From: Molossus alvarezi | Lineage: Eukaryota > Chordata > Mammalia > Chiroptera > Molossidae | Assembly (NCBI GenBank): GCA_037176705.1 | Contig: CM073886.1 | Location: 4,402,001 to 4,466,000 of the forward strand | Direction of reading: 5' to 3' | DNA: 64,000 bases | Shown: positions 34,181-46,831 of the stretch, piece after piece | Layout of the letters: every line of letters starts with the position of its first letter | Position numbering within the stretch: position 1 is the first letter of the stretch | Made by a program: the position numbers and the translations under genes | The notes under the pieces: model-generated | Databases searched by the model: none | What the model was told of the DNA's origin: nothing | What the model saw: only the letters and a program-made list of their open reading frames with translations

Positions 34181-34657
34181 TGCTGGGTAAAAGGAACTGA
34201 CATAAATGGGCCCTTAGTGTGATGTTACGTGTTTATCTGGCTAGGGGTTAGGCTGTGGTGTCAGTGCTAAACTTGCCTCCAGTGTCTTTGTTATCTCCCT
34301 TGTTGCCTTTGTGGTTCTCTAGAGACTTTCTAGACTAGATATGACACATGAGTTCTAAGAACTGTATCCACAGCTACTATGCAGGAGCCCCATTAAAGTG
34401 ATAGCAAGATATGTGTGAGGCATTCTACAGTTCACATTGGGTCTCAGTCTTTTAGTGAGTCTGTGTCCCTGAGCTGTTACCTTCATAGCTGCTTTGCAGT
34501 CCACCTGCGCTCCTTAGGTGAGACAGAAAAGCTAAAGAAGGCCAGAGTCTACTGTTTCCCTTTCTCTGTCTACATGAGGCTCTGGGAAAACTCCAGGCAG
34601 ATCAGATCTGGTGAAATAGTTTTGAGGCCAAGCCTGGTTAAGAACAGAATGCTCTCG

Positions 34658-34903
34658 CCCTGGCCGGTTTGGCTCAGCGGTTAGAGCGTCGGCCTGCGGT
34701 CCAGAGAGACCCGGGTTCGGTTCCGCTAAGGGCACGTACCTCGGTTGCAGTTTGTCCCCGGCCCTGGTTGGGTCATGTGGGTGGCAGCCACTCGATGTGT
34801 CCCTTTCATGTCGATGTTTCTCTCTCTCTCTCTCCCTCCCACTCTATCTGAACAAAAAATGGAAAAAAATGTCCTCGGGTGAGGATAAAAAAAAAAAAAA
34901 AAA
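34658..34903 (+). mobile_element. VES SINE, + strand, near consensus
   Basis: Head cctggccggtttggctcagcgg, A and B boxes intact, tail gtcctcgggtgaggataaaa with about 19 A. Perfect 18-bp duplication AAGAACAGAATGCTCTCG at 34640-34657 and 34904-34921. Probably among the youngest SINEs in the window. Confidence 0.95.
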
Positions 34904-35279
34904 AAGAACAGAATGCTCTCGCTGTATTTCAAAATAGCTGTTTTCCATTCCCCTGCTGGGAAAAGGGGACATTTATCTCCAAAATATGTTCATTGTGAGA
35001 ACCTGGTAAGGCTCCTGGGGTTAAACTCACAGAAGTGTGGGAAACCCCAAAGACTGGGCCACCCCCCTGGATTTTATCTTTCAAACTTGAGCACACTGAG
35101 CTTCCCAGAATTCATCAGTTATTTTAGGTTTTACTATCCTGGTACTGGTTCCCACAGAGGTTTCAAGGTTTCAGCTCCTGTAAGTTGTGATTCTTTGTGT
35201 ACACCTGTTTGTCTCTCCAATTTGGAAGCAGTGGTTTGCCCTGTGAGAACTCGATTCTCTGATGGATCTAAGAAGAGTT

Positions 35280-35660
35280 GTTGATACTCATTTTGTTCAG
35301 CATCTTTCTTATTCTTTGGGTGAGAATGGCAATTTCTGTTCCTTATATGCTGGAAGTACCCACTTAATTTTGTTAAATTTATTTCTGGGTATTTTATTCT
35401 TTTTGCTGTTACTGTAAATACATTACCTTCTTAATTTTCAGTTATTACTAGTGTATGGAAATACAATTAATTCTCATATATTCTGCTACCTATTAAAGTC
35501 ATTTATTAGTTCTAATAGTGGTTTATTGTATTTCCTTCGATTGCCTAATTGCCTTGGCTAGAACCTCCAGGACAGTATTGAATATAAGTGGCAAGAGCAA
35601 GCATCCTTGTCTTATTACCGATCTTCAGGGGAAGGCATTCAGACTTTCTCCATTAAGTAC
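35280..35660 (-). repeat. Old L1 ORF2 (reverse transcriptase region), minus strand
   Basis: ttgttaaatttatttctgggtattttattc and gccttggctagaacctccaggacagtattgaata are reverse L1 RT-region hallmarks. It is a separate piece from the L1 at 30800-32975, because it lies beyond the ORF1-like segment. Confidence 0.75.
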
Positions 35661-35679
35661 ATTAGCTGTAGGTTTTGTT

Positions 35680-35910
35680 TTGTTTTTTCAGTCCTCACTT
35701 GAGGATATTTTTCTTCCGTTTATCTTCAGATAGAGTGGGAGGGAGGGAGAAGAGAGAGAGAGACACACACATCGATTAGCTGTCTCCCGAACAACCCTGG
35801 CCAGGGCTGGGATGAACGGCAACCAAGGTACATGCCCTTGCTGGAATCGAACCTGCAACTCTTCAGTCTGAGGGCTGATGCTCTAACCACTGAGCAAAAC
35901 CGGCTGGGAC
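35680..35910 (-). mobile_element. VES SINE, minus strand
   Basis: From tcctcacttgaggatattt to aaaaccggctgggac. Imperfect flanks AGCTGTAGGTTTTG at 35664 and AGCTGTGGGGTTTTTG at 35912. Confidence 0.88.
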
Positions 35911-36159
35911 AAGCTGTGGGGTTTTTGTTTATACTGTTTATACTGTTTATCAGGTTGTGGAAGTTCATTTCTGTTCCTTGCCCAAATATAACATTTTTGC
36001 AAAACAATAGTATGATATCAGAGCCAGGTTATTAACATTGATGCAGTCCACAGATCTTATTCAAATTTCCATACTTTTACTCCTACTCACTTGTGTATTA
36101 TGTATTAATAAGTTTTACGAAAATAAGAAAGGAAAAAATAACACATTCTACAGTTTTAG

Positions 36160-36320
36160 CACCTGTGTGCAGGCAGGCCTTGTTTTGTTGTGCTTCACAG
36201 ATACTATGTTTTTTACAGATTGAAGGTAAGACCCTTCACCAGTGAGAAGACACTGTTACGACACTAGCTTTGTTGTGGTCTGGAACTGAACCCACAGTAT
36301 CTCCAAGCTCTGCCTGTAGT
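36160..36320 (+). repeat. Possible DNA-transposon fossil
   Basis: aggccttgttttgttgtgcttcacagatactatgttttttacagattgaaggt resembles a common mammalian DNA-transposon or medium-reiteration repeat that I cannot name with certainty. Confidence 0.35.
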
Positions 36321-36465
36321 TGTTGTGGGTGAACACCTCAGTGTCAGACATCCAAGCCATGTGTGTCAGCATGTCATTCTTTTTCCCCAGTTTCTCTCCC
36401 CGCCCCACTCCAACCAGGCCCATCCCACCCGAGGCCTTCACCTCACTATTGTTCGTGTCCATGAG

Positions 36466-36503
<38 letters not shown>

Positions 36504-37954
36504 AAAGTTCTTTGGTTGATCTCTCCCCACCCTTCCCTCTGAGGTCTGTCAGTCTGTTTCATGCCTCCATGTCTCTGAACTTATTTTGTTTGTCAGTTTA
36601 TTTTGTTCATTAGATTCCACATACAAGTGAGATTGTGTGATATTTGTCTTTCTCTGACTAGCTTATCTCACTTAGCATAATAATCTCCAGGTTCATCCAT
36701 GCTGTCTCAGAGGATACGAGATCCTTCTTTTTTATAGCCACATAATATTCCATGGTGTAAATGTGACAGCTTTTTTATCCACTCATCTAGTGATGGGCAC
36801 GTGGGCTGTTTCGAGATCTTGGCGATTGTAAATAGTGCTGCTATGAACAAAAGGGTGCGTATATTCTTTCTGATTGGTGTTTCAGGTTTCTTAGGGTATA
36901 TTTCCAGAAGTGGGATTGCTAGGTCAAACAGCACTTCCATTTTTAATTTTTTGAGGAAACTCCATACTGCTTTCCATAGTGGCTGCACCAGTCTGCATTC
37001 CCACCAGCAGTGTACTGGGGTTTCCTTTTCTCCACACCCTCGCCAGCACTTGTTGTTTGTGTTTTTTTTGATGGTAGCCAATCTGGCAGGTGTGAGGTGA
37101 TAACTTCATTGTAGTTTTAATTTGCATCTCTCTGATGATGACTGACATTGAGCATTTTTCATATGTCTATTGGTCATCAATATGTCTTTTCAGGTCCTTT
37201 GTGCATTTTTAAAAAATTGGATTGTTTGTCTTACTTTTGTTGAGTTGTGTGAGTTCTTTATATATTTTGGAAATTAACCCCTTATCAGATGTATCATTGG
37301 CAAATATGTTCTCCCATATAGTGTATTCCCTTTTCATTTTGAATATTATTTCTTTTGCAGTAAGAAGCTTTTTAGTTTGATGCAGTCCCATATTTTGTTT
37401 TGTTTTGTTTTGGTTTTGTTTTTTTGTTTTTTTTCCTTTTTTCTCTTGTCCTAGGAGGTGTATTGGTGAAAATTCTACTATGTGAGATGTCTGAGATTTT
37501 GCTGCCTATGTTTACTTCTAGGATTTTTATAATTTCTTGGCTTACATTTAAGTCTTTTATCCATTTTGAGTTTATTCTTGTGTATGGTGTAAGTTGGTGG
37601 TCTAGCTTCATTGCCTCTTTGCATGCATCTGTCCAATTTTCCTAGCACCATTTATTGAAGAGACCATTGTATATTTTTGCTTCTTTTATCAAATATTAAT
37701 TGATCATAATGTCTTGGGTTGAGTTCTTGGATCTCTGTTCTGTTCCATTGATCTATGTGCCTATTCTTGTGCCAGTACCTGGCTGTTTTGATTACAATGG
37801 CTTTTTGGTATTGCGATGCCTCTAACTTTGTTATTATTACTCAGGAATGCTGCGGCTATTTGGGGTCCTTTTTGGTTCCATACACATTTTTGTAATATTT
37901 TTTCTACATCTGTGCAATATGCCAATACTGTTATTATGTTTTTCTAATCAGTTG

Positions 37955-38090
37955 TTTGCCTCACTCGTGACCCTGACTGGGGCCAAGGATCGAACCTGCA
38001 ACCCAGGTATGTGCCCTTGACCAAGAATCGCACCCACATCTCTAGTTCTCAGGTCAATGCTCTAACTGCTGAGCCAAACCAGCTAAGGCA
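37955..38090 (-). mobile_element. VES SINE fragment, minus strand
   Basis: Only the head half: tgaccctgactggggccaagg through gagccaaaccagctaaggc. Confidence 0.8.
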
Positions 38091-38913
38091 CTAATAGTAT
38101 TTTAATATGGATTATGGATTACATTGAATCTGTAGATTGCTTTGATAGTATGGACATTTTAATGGTGTTAATTCTTCTAATACAGAAACACGCATATGCT
38201 TCCGCTTGTTTATATGTTCCTATATTTCTTTTTTCAATATCCTATAGTTTTCTGAGTACAGGTCTTTTTATCTCCTTGGTTAAATTTATTCCTAGGTATT
38301 TGTCGTTGCAGTGATAAATTGGAATTTTTTTTTTTTTTTTTTTTTAGTTTCTTTTTCTGAGAATTCATTATTGATGTATAAAAATGCCATCTGTTTCTGG
38401 ATGTTCATTTTGTATCCTGCTGCTTTGCCAAATTCATTTATTAAATCTAGTAGTTTTTGGTGGAGTCTTTAGGGTATTCTATGTACATTATCATGTCATC
38501 TGTGAAGAGTGGCAGTTTTACTTCCTCTTTTCCAATTTGGATGATCACTGTGGCTAGGACTTCCAGTACTATGTTGAATAAGAGTAGTGAGAGTGGACAG
38601 TCCTGTCTTGTTCTTGTTCTTAAGGGAAACACTTTTAGGTTTTGCTCAGTCAGTACAGTGTTGACTGTGGCTTTGTCATATATGGGCTTCATTACCATGC
38701 CAAGGCATGTTCCCTCTGTTCCCACTTTGCTGAGAGTTTTTATCAAAAATGCATAGTGGATTTTGTCACTACCTTTTTGCATCTATTGATATGATTGTGT
38801 GATTTTTATCCTTCAGTTTGTTTATGTGATATATCACATTTGTTGATTTGTGAATATTGTACCAGGCTGCATCCCCATAATAAATCCCACTTGGTAATAG
38901 TATATGACCTTTT

Positions 38914-39322
38914 CTTTTCTTTTATCCTCACCTGAAGATATTATAAAATATTTTTTCTTTATTGATTTTAGAGAGAGAGGAAGGGAGAGATAGAAACATT
39001 GATGAGAGAGAACATCGATTGGCCACTTCCTGCATGCCCCCCACTGCGATTGGGCTCACAACCTGGGCATGTGTCCTGACCAAGAATTGAACCAGCGACC
39101 TCTTGGTGCATGGGTCAACGCTGAACCAGTGAGCCACACTGGCTGGGCCCAAAGATATTTTTTACATTGATTTTTTTTCAGAGAGAGAGAGAAATATTCA
39201 TGTGAGAGAGACACATCTATTGGTTGCCTCCCTCATGTGCCCTTGACCGAGAATCAAACCCATGACCCTTTGGTCGGTGGGAAGATGATCTAACCACTGA
39301 GCACAACACTGGCCAGGGCATG
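38914..39322 (-). mobile_element. VES SINE, minus strand, hosting another VES
   Basis: Tail at 38914-38942 (tttatcctcacctgaagat) and body at 39160-39319, ending acactggccagggc. Imperfect duplications GTATATGACCTTTT (38900) and GTGTATGATCTTTT (39323). Confidence 0.83.
38943..39151 (-). mobile_element. VES SINE, minus strand, nested in a VES
   Basis: ctttattgattttagagagag through gagccacactggctgggcc. Short duplication AAGATATT at 38935-38942 and 39152-39159. Same orientation as its host SINE. Confidence 0.88.
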
Positions 39323-40369
39323 GTGTATGATCTTTTTAATGTATTGCTGGATCCAATTTGCTAATATTTTGTTGAGGATTTTATCATCTGTGTTCATCAG
39401 AAATGTAACCTGTAATTTTCTTTATTTTTAGTGTTATCTGGTTTTGAAATTAGTATAATACAGGTCTCATAAAAAGAACTTGTAAGTCTTCCCTCCTCTT
39501 GAATTTTTTGGAATAGTTTGAAGGGGATAGGTGTAAGTTTTTCTTTGGATGTTTGGTAAAAGTCACCTGTGAATCCATCCAGTCCAGGACTTTTGTTTGC
39601 TGGGAGTTTTTTTTATTTATGTTTCAATTTAATTTGTTGTTATAGGCCTATTCAGGTTTCTGATTCCTTCTGATTGGGTTTTGGATTGTATGTTTCTAGG
39701 AATTTGCCCATTTTGCCCAGGTTGTCCAGTTTGTTGGCATATAGTTTTTCGTAGTATTTTCTTACAATCCTTGATATTTTTGTGATATCAGTTACTTCTC
39801 TTCTTTAATAACTGATTTTATATATTTGGGTCCTCTCTCTTTTTTCTTGATGAGTCTAGTTAAAGGTTCATCAATCTGTTTATTTTTTTAAAGAACCAGC
39901 TATTGTTTTCATTGATCTTTTATATTACATTTTAAGACTCTATGTCAATTATTTCCACTCTGATCTTTATCATTTTGTTCCTTCTACCTTCTCAGGGCTT
40001 TGTTTGTTGTTCTTTTTCCAGTTCTTTTAGTGGAAAGTTTTTCATCTGTTCCTATGGCCTTTTCTTCTAACTCTCTTAGGCCTTAAGGCCTTTAGGTCAC
40101 TAGGATAACTCATAGAATACACATTTTCATGAGGACAAATAAGTATGCTTAGTAGGAATTGAAAGTTTTCTGTTTTGTTTCAGTGAACACTTTTGGTACC
40201 CAGCCTTTTAGTCTTTTAGCTACAGCAATACTCTTGCATTCTTGCTCTGCTATCATATGATATACCTAAGAGGGATTATTTTTTCTTAAGTATATATCTT
40301 TACATTGCTCACATAATGCTTATCTCTTCTCAGACTATTCTCACATACTTGTTTCACCTTCCCTCATTT

Positions 40370-40440
40370 TATCAAAGAATATTTACTGAGCACTTATTTC
40401 AACCATCATGTTAGATGTCCTAGGAAAGCCTATTGTTTTC
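40370..40440 (-). repeat. L2 3' end fragment, minus strand
   Basis: tcaaagaatatttactgagcacttatttcaaccatcatgttagatgtcctagg matches the reversed L2 3' end. Confidence 0.55.
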
Positions 40441-40865
40441 TGAAAATTGGAATTAATTAATTAAAAATTCAAATAGGGGCAGCATATATTATTCCTGCCA
40501 TTTCATTTAGAAAAGTGTATAATTATGTATTGATTCAAGACCAAACAGTTTCTTCCTCCCAGACACAGAGCAAGTTGGGTTGTTTATTGTTTTTAGGTCT
40601 TAGGTACAGAATCTGGTAAAAGTCTGGATGACTGTATGTACTGACCATTGAACTTATAAGGGGATTTACTTCAAATATAAGGTCAGTTTAGGTAATTTTG
40701 AGAAATTCTGAAATGTCAGTTATATAAAAATAGTATAGAAGATAGTTCTAAAGAATATAACCCATTGAAAGAATACATGATTGGTTAATTACCTGTGCCC
40801 CATGGTAGATAGCCAGAGTGTTTTGTTTGTATTTTTGTCACACTCCTCAGTATTAATAATGACAC
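40441..40865. other. Intronic sequence, nothing recognised
   Basis: No gene or nameable repeat. Confidence 0.45.
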
Positions 40866-40869
40866 TAAC

Positions 40870-41050
40870 AAATTTATTAATCCAGGCAAGATTTTTTGCA
40901 AGAATAAACTTATTTAATTTACCAACAACCCTATGAAGTAGGTCCTATTTATTATCCCCGTTTTACAGATAAAAGAATAACTTCCCCAACATTACGAAAC
41001 CCCAGGCTGACTTGCACTATAGCTTACTGTGCTCTTCACCACTATTCTGT
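40870..41050 (-). repeat. MIR SINE, minus strand
   Basis: aacaaccctatgaagtaggtcctatttattatccccgttttacagataaaagaa is the reversed MIR 3' half. Confidence 0.78.
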
Positions 41051-41344
41051 GTGGCTTTTTAGCTGGTCCTCATGTTAAGGATAACTTTTCAAGCAGTTTG
41101 CCAGTTATCTGCATTACCTGATGAGCTTATGTTTAATAGCAGTAATGTAACTAAGTGAGTGGGAAGAACCAGCTCTTTTCTAAAGACTCTCATACACAGT
41201 AAAGACTCTAACATGTCAATAGTTCGTTCATAGTGTGACGGTTAGGTGTTTTAGAAAAATGCAACGTGTTTTATGCAGTCACTTTACCAGACTGGGAAAG
41301 GCATAAGAAAGGCAATATTTGGGCTAGATCTTTTTCTTTCTTTT

Positions 41345-41551
41345 TCTTTTTTCTTTATTGATTTTAGAGAGAAAGGAAGGGAGAGGGAGATAGAGACATC
41401 GATGAGAAAGAACAGCAATTAGCCGCCTCCTGCATGCCCCCCACTGGGGATTTGGCCCACAGCCCAAGCGTGTGCCCTGACTGGGAATGGAACAGTTTAC
41501 CTCTTGGTGCATGGGTCGATGCTCAACCACTGAGATACACCATCTGGGCTT
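41345..41551 (-). mobile_element. VES SINE, minus strand
   Basis: ctttattgattttagagaga through gagatacaccatctgggc; flanks GGGCTAGATCT at 41321 and GGCTGGATCT at 41552 resemble each other. Confidence 0.87.
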
Positions 41552-41705
41552 GGCTGGATCTCTTATAAATAAAATGTATTGTGTTCTTTAATGTTGTCTG
41601 TGGGCCTTGAGAGGTAACAAAAATATTTGGAAACTGATAAAAATGATTTCTTATTGGATACTGAATATAGAAATGTGTCTGCTCTGAGCATTTCTTTTTG
41701 TTGTT

Positions 41706-41950
41706 GTTAATCCCCACCCAAGGATATTTTTTCCATGTTTTGTTCAGATAGAGTGGGAGGGAGAGAGGGGAAGAGAGAGAGAAAAAAAACATTGCCGTGA
41801 AAGGGACACATCGAGTGGCTGCCACCCGCACGACCCAGCCAGGGCCAGGGACAAACTGCAACCAAGGTACATGTCCTTAGCGGGAACCAAACCCGGGTCT
41901 CTCTGGACCACAGGCTGACACTCTAACCACTGAGCCAAACCGGCCAGGGC
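41706..41950 (-). mobile_element. VES SINE, minus strand
   Basis: taatccccacccaaggatatt through aaaccggccagggc, close to consensus in the head. It directly abuts the next SINE. Confidence 0.9.
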
Positions 41951-42151
41951 TCTATCAATTTTTATATAGAGTGTGAGGGGGAGAGAGAGAGGAACATTGA
42001 TGTGACAGAGACATCAATTGCCTTCTTCACAACACTGACCGGGGCTGGAACCTATAACCCAGGTACATACGTGCCCTTGACCGGGAATTGAACCCACGAC
42101 CCTTCAGTCCAAGCATCGACGCTCTAACTGCCAAGTCAAACCAATCAGGGC
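41951..42151 (-). mobile_element. VES SINE, minus strand, degraded
   Basis: tctatcaatttttatatagagtg through caaaccaatcagggc. Older than the copy beside it, which likely inserted into its tail. Confidence 0.83.
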
Positions 42152-42755
42152 TCATTTATGGAAACCTTCAATCTTTTTTAATAAACCTAGGTGTTAGTAG
42201 TAACTCATTCTGACTTCTTTAATTCCTGGGGTGGGGGTGCTTGTGAAGATAAGTTTGAGTTAAGAAGAGTTCAAATAGCTGCATCATCACCATGAAAATG
42301 GGCAGCTGAGGGTGTGGGTGCTGAGGGTGTGGGTACTGAGTGCACAGGACGGCTAAAAGGACACGTTCCCCTTACTGATGCTGATCATTCTATTTTTAAA
42401 GGACTAGCTCACATAGCTCTTGCTCTGTTTTTGTTTTTTTATTTTTAATTTGAGTAATGCACTTGATTTTCATGTGCTAGTTAAGTCCTATAAAGTTTGC
42501 ATGAATGCTGGATTAGTAAATATTACATCTTTGCCCCAAGGGGAAATGCAGGGTTGTGTTCTTACCAGCCTCTGCTCACATTTTGTCAACCAGTCGTTGC
42601 CTAACCTAGTTTTATGTTTCTGCTTTTAAAGACACCTTACTTAATATATATTGTTGCTTCATTAACATTGACTCACTAATGTGTATTAACACATAGTAAT
42701 AATATATTGTTACATATTAGTAATAACATATAATAATATGGTGCCAGTAACACTA
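42152..42755. other. Intronic sequence with a 15-bp tandem duplication
   Basis: CTGAGGGTGTGGGTG at 42306-42320 is followed at once by CTGAGGGTGTGGGTA (42321-42335). Otherwise nothing recognised. Confidence 0.5.
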
Positions 42756-42759
42756 TAAC

Positions 42760-43145
42760 TTGGGCCTGAATGAAGCTTCTCTCTCAAACATGCTTTCTCT
42801 GAAAGGCACATCACAGCCTCCTTGCACATAGGACACTACACAGCAGTTGAGCACAGCACTTGGAGGCCATTTTAAACAGTGACATCACCCACAAAGATCA
42901 CAAAAATGCAAACACAATGCATAAAAAGACCACAGAAAGGACACGTGTTTACTGTATGAGAGCTGGGACAGGCAATGTCACCTGGTTTGACTTCAGCCAC
43001 AAATGTGTGTGTCGGGTGACTCAAATGTTTTTGCCACTCTGCATGCGTGACCACCAGAGTGCCTCCACTAGTGATTTTGGGGACAGTTTATCTATAATGA
43101 TTGGTTATATCTGTAAGTTTGAAATTGGCAAATAATGAAGATCAA
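42760..43145 (+). repeat. Possible DNA-transposon fossil
   Basis: ccattttaaacagtgacatcacc and the end aaattggcaaataatgaagatcaacttgta resemble a Tigger/hAT-type medium-reiteration repeat. The identification is weak. Confidence 0.3.
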
Positions 43146-43179
43146 CTTGTATATGATTACATTCTAAATTTTAAAATGA

Positions 43180-43605
43180 AAGGAAAAGTATAGGGCTTCT
43201 TGCCCATCTCTGCCTTTCCCACCCCCTCTGTCTTTCCTTTCCAGAACTATCTACTTGTAATTTCCTGTGCATTTACATATATGTGTATTATATAAATACT
43301 CATTTTTAAATAAGTAGATCTTGTGATACACACTGTTCTGTGGTTTGCTTTTTTCTCACAGGGTCTGGGAGCTCTTTCTACATCGTGCACAGAATTATCT
43401 TATTCTTTTTAGTATTCTATGGTGTATGTAAACCATAATTTATTTAACCATTCTGCTATTGATAATATTTAGATTTCTTCACTATTATAAATAATACTGT
43501 AGTGAAGATCTTGTACCTGCTTTTTATCCACAGGTACAGGATTTTCTCTGGATTGCATACATAAAAATGAAATTACTGGGCAGAAGGGTGTATGTACTTT
43601 ATTTA
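43180..43605 (-). repeat. Old L1 3' end, minus strand
   Basis: ctatggtgtatgtaaaccataatttatttaaccattctgctattgataat and ggattgcatacataaaaatgaaattactgggcagaaggg have the spacing of a very diverged reversed L1 3' ORF2 region. The VES at 43618 follows within it. Confidence 0.5.
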
Positions 43606-43617
43606 TTTGTTTATTTT

Positions 43618-43836
43618 TGTTACTTCTCACCTGAGGATATATTTTCCATTGCTTTTTTTTTTCCAGAGAGAATAGAAGGGGAGGAGGGGGAGAGAGAGAC
43701 ATTGATGTGAGAGAGACACATGGAATGGTTGCCTCCCACATGCAACCAAGATATGTGCCCTTGACCGGTAATTGAACCCGTGACCCCTTGTTCCGCTGCC
43801 AATGCTCTAACCATTGAACCACACCGGCCAGAGCTG
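43618..43836 (-). mobile_element. VES SINE, minus strand
   Basis: ttctcacctgaggatatat through aaccacaccggccagagc. Confidence 0.87.
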
Positions 43837-44930
43837 TGCTTTAAATTTTGCTAGAAAGGCAATTGTGTCAGTTGGATTATCTGAGAAGCTAATTCTGAGA
43901 TGGAGTTCAAACTGCAAGTGGGGTTTGAGGGGTTGTGCCTGTGAAACACAAGGGGTAGAAGCTAAAGGACAGGAAAGTGGTTAGATCCTCATACAGACCC
44001 ATCAGGGTCTCGCCAGCTCAGTGGAGCACCTGGCGGACAGATGACCTCTTAGGGAATTAGACAGGGTCCTAGAACTCCCGGTGCTCAATTATGGACCAGG
44101 GGCTGCCTGGGAGAAAGTGGCTTGATCTTGAAAAATGAGATGATAGAATCCAGTCTTTAATGCAAATATGTTTGTTGAGAAAGAGTGAGCCTTGGAACTG
44201 AAATCACCAAATGTCTGTCTTATATCAGGTCTTATCATGGAAAATGAGTCACTAGGTATTGATGCTAGCAGAAGTTGAAAATTCTAAAACCCTTACTCTT
44301 AGCCATACTTCAGGGTGAAAAAGAAATGACTTTCTATCATAATTTCCTTATATGCCTTCATTCACTGACCTTAGAGGAGGATTCAGTTTCTTTATTGAAT
44401 TGAATATTACAAAGTATGGCATTGCATTATCCCCAAATCCTGATGTTTGCCAGTATTCTCCACACTGTGGTCCAAAAAGAGTAATAAACCTAAAGGAACT
44501 AATTTTGGTTCTTTTGGAATTAGGGGTAGTATTCCTTTCATAGAGGTAACAAAAGTAAGGCTCTGTACCCCGTGCTAAAACTTGTAGCTTTGCCTATAGC
44601 CCTAGGTGTCACAAATGTAACCCATTTTCTGGAACACTGGCACCTGCCATTGAGGCCCTGAGTTGAGACATTGTCAACTCTAATCTTTTTTTTTTTCCTT
44701 CAAGTTTCTGTTGCTGACTCCCTCTCCTCCTCCTTTAAAGTTAGACAAACAGCAAGGATTTTGCAGTTATCTCTATATTCACATTTCACTGTAAATGTCC
44801 CAGGAATCAATATATTCCCCAAGACACATCTCAGCTAACAGTTGGCTGGACACGCTAAAGATGCATTTCTGATTCATTCTAGGGATGCCTTTAGTCCATG
44901 AAGTAAATGAGAACATTATCAGGATTTCTT
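43837..44930. other. Intronic sequence, nothing recognised
   Basis: No supported gene or repeat. Confidence 0.45.
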
Positions 44931-45149
44931 TTCTTTTTTAAATTTTTTGGGGGTGACATTGGTTAATAAAATTATATTGATCTCAAGTGTACAATTCTGT
45001 AATACATCATCTGTATATTGTGTGTGTGTTCACTGAAAATCAGGTCACTTTCAGTCTCTGTTTATGCCCCCTTAACCCTCTTCTACCTCCCCCCACTCCC
45101 CTTTTCCTCTGGTAATCACCATACTGTTTTTCATGTCTAGGGAGCATTT

Positions 45150-45314
45150 TTTTTTTTATATTGATTTTAGAAAAAGAGAGAGAAAACTGTCAATTTGTTC
45201 CACTTATTTATGCATTCACTGGTTGATTCTTGTATGTACCCTGACCAGAGATCAAACCCCCAACCTTGGCTATCAGGACAGCACTCTAACCAACTGAGCC
45301 TGCTGTCCAGGGAC
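45150..45314 (-). mobile_element. VES-related SINE, minus strand (second body type)
   Basis: tttgttccacttatttatgcattcactggttgattc marks the subfamily; it ends cctgctgtccaggg. Confidence 0.85.
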
Positions 45315-46616
45315 TGTGTTTGTTTGTTTGGTTGGTTGTTGCTTAATCCCTTTACCCTTTTCACCCAACTCCCAACCCCCTTCCCTTCTGACAGCTGTTA
45401 GCTTGTCTTCTGTATCTATGAGTCTGTTTCTACTTTGTTTTGTTCATTAGATTCCATTCATAAGTGAAATCATATGGTATCTGTCCTTCTCTGAGTGGTT
45501 TATTTCATTTAGCACAATACTCTCCAGGTCTGTCCATGATGTTGTAAAAGGTAAGATTTCCTTCTTTTTTACAACTGACTAGTAGAGCACTGTGTAAATG
45601 TACCATAGGTTTATAATTTACTCATTCACTGATGGGCACTTGGGCTGCTTCCAAATCTTGGCTATAACACTGCAATGAAAATAGCGGTGCATATATTCTT
45701 TTAAATTAGTGTTTCAGGTTTCTTTGGGTGTATTATCAGAATTAAAATCGCTGAGTCATAAGACAGTTCCATTTTCAACTTTTGAGGTAACTCCATACTG
45801 CTTTCCACAGTGGCTGCACCAGTCTGCACTCCCATCTACAGTACACTAGGGTTCCCTTTTCTCCACATCCTCACCAATACTTGTTTGTTGATTCATTGAT
45901 GATAGCCATTCTAACAGGTGTGAGGTGATATTTCGTTGTGGTTTTAATTTGCATTTCTCTGATGATTAGTAACAGTCAGCATCTTTTCATATGTCAGTTG
46001 GCCATCTGTTATGTTTGGAGAAGTGTCTATTCAGGTCCTTTGCCCATTTTTTAATTCAATTGTTTGGGTTTTTTTGATATTGAGTTTTATAAGTTTTGTA
46101 TAAACTTTGGATATTAACTTCTTATCATATGTATCATTGGTGAATATGTTCTCCCATGCAGCAGGTTGTTTTTTCATTGTGTTGATGGTTTTCTGTTTGA
46201 TGTAGTCCCAACTTTTTATTTTTTATTTTGTTTCTCTTGCCCAAGGAGATATATCAGAAAAAGTATCGCTACGAGAAATGTCTGAGTTTTTACTGCCTAT
46301 GTTTTCTTCTAGGACTTTTATAGTTTCGATTCTTACATTTAAGGCTTTAATTTATTTTTAGTTTATTCTTGTGTATCATATAGCCTAGTTTCATTTTTTT
46401 GCATGTATCTGTCCAATTTTCCCAATGCCACTGCCATTTATTGAATAGACTATCTTTACCCCATTGTATATTCTTGCCTCCTTTGTCAAATATTAGTTGG
46501 CCATCAAAGCATGGGTTTATTTCTGGGCTCTCTGTTCTGTTTCATTGATCTGAATGTCTGTTTTTTATGCCACTACCATGCTGGGTTTTTTGTTGTTGTT
46601 CTTCTTCTTAAAGATT

Positions 46617-46831
46617 TTTTTTTTTTTTTTTTTTTAGAGAGAGAGGAAGGAAGGAGGGGAGAAAGAGAGAGAGATATCAGTGTGAGACCAAAACATTGAT
46701 CGGCTGCCTCCTGCACATGCCTTGCCGGGATCAAGCCCACATCCTGGGCATGTGCCCTGACCTGGAATTGGGCCAGCAGCCTTCTGGTACACAGGACTAT
46801 GTCCAGCCAACTGAGCCACACTGGCCAGGGC
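46617..46831 (-). mobile_element. VES SINE, minus strand
   Basis: Poly-T of about 19 bases, agagagagaggaaggaaggag, and the head gccacactggccagggc. Flanks CATGCTGGGTTTT and AATGCTGTTTT resemble each other. Confidence 0.9.

Larger units (their letters stand above)
36380..40090 (-). repeat. Old L1, minus strand, cut by SINEs
   Basis: The 3' UTR contains a (GT)n tract of about 30 bases at 36469-36499. ORF2 C-terminal remnants at 36707-37148 include [21 protein letters not shown]-region remnants follow at 38100-38880 (minus frame [11 protein letters not shown], an altered FADD) and 39340-40090. A (GTTTT)-rich insert lies at about 37395-37433. SINEs interrupt at 37955 and 38914-39322. Confidence 0.88.
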
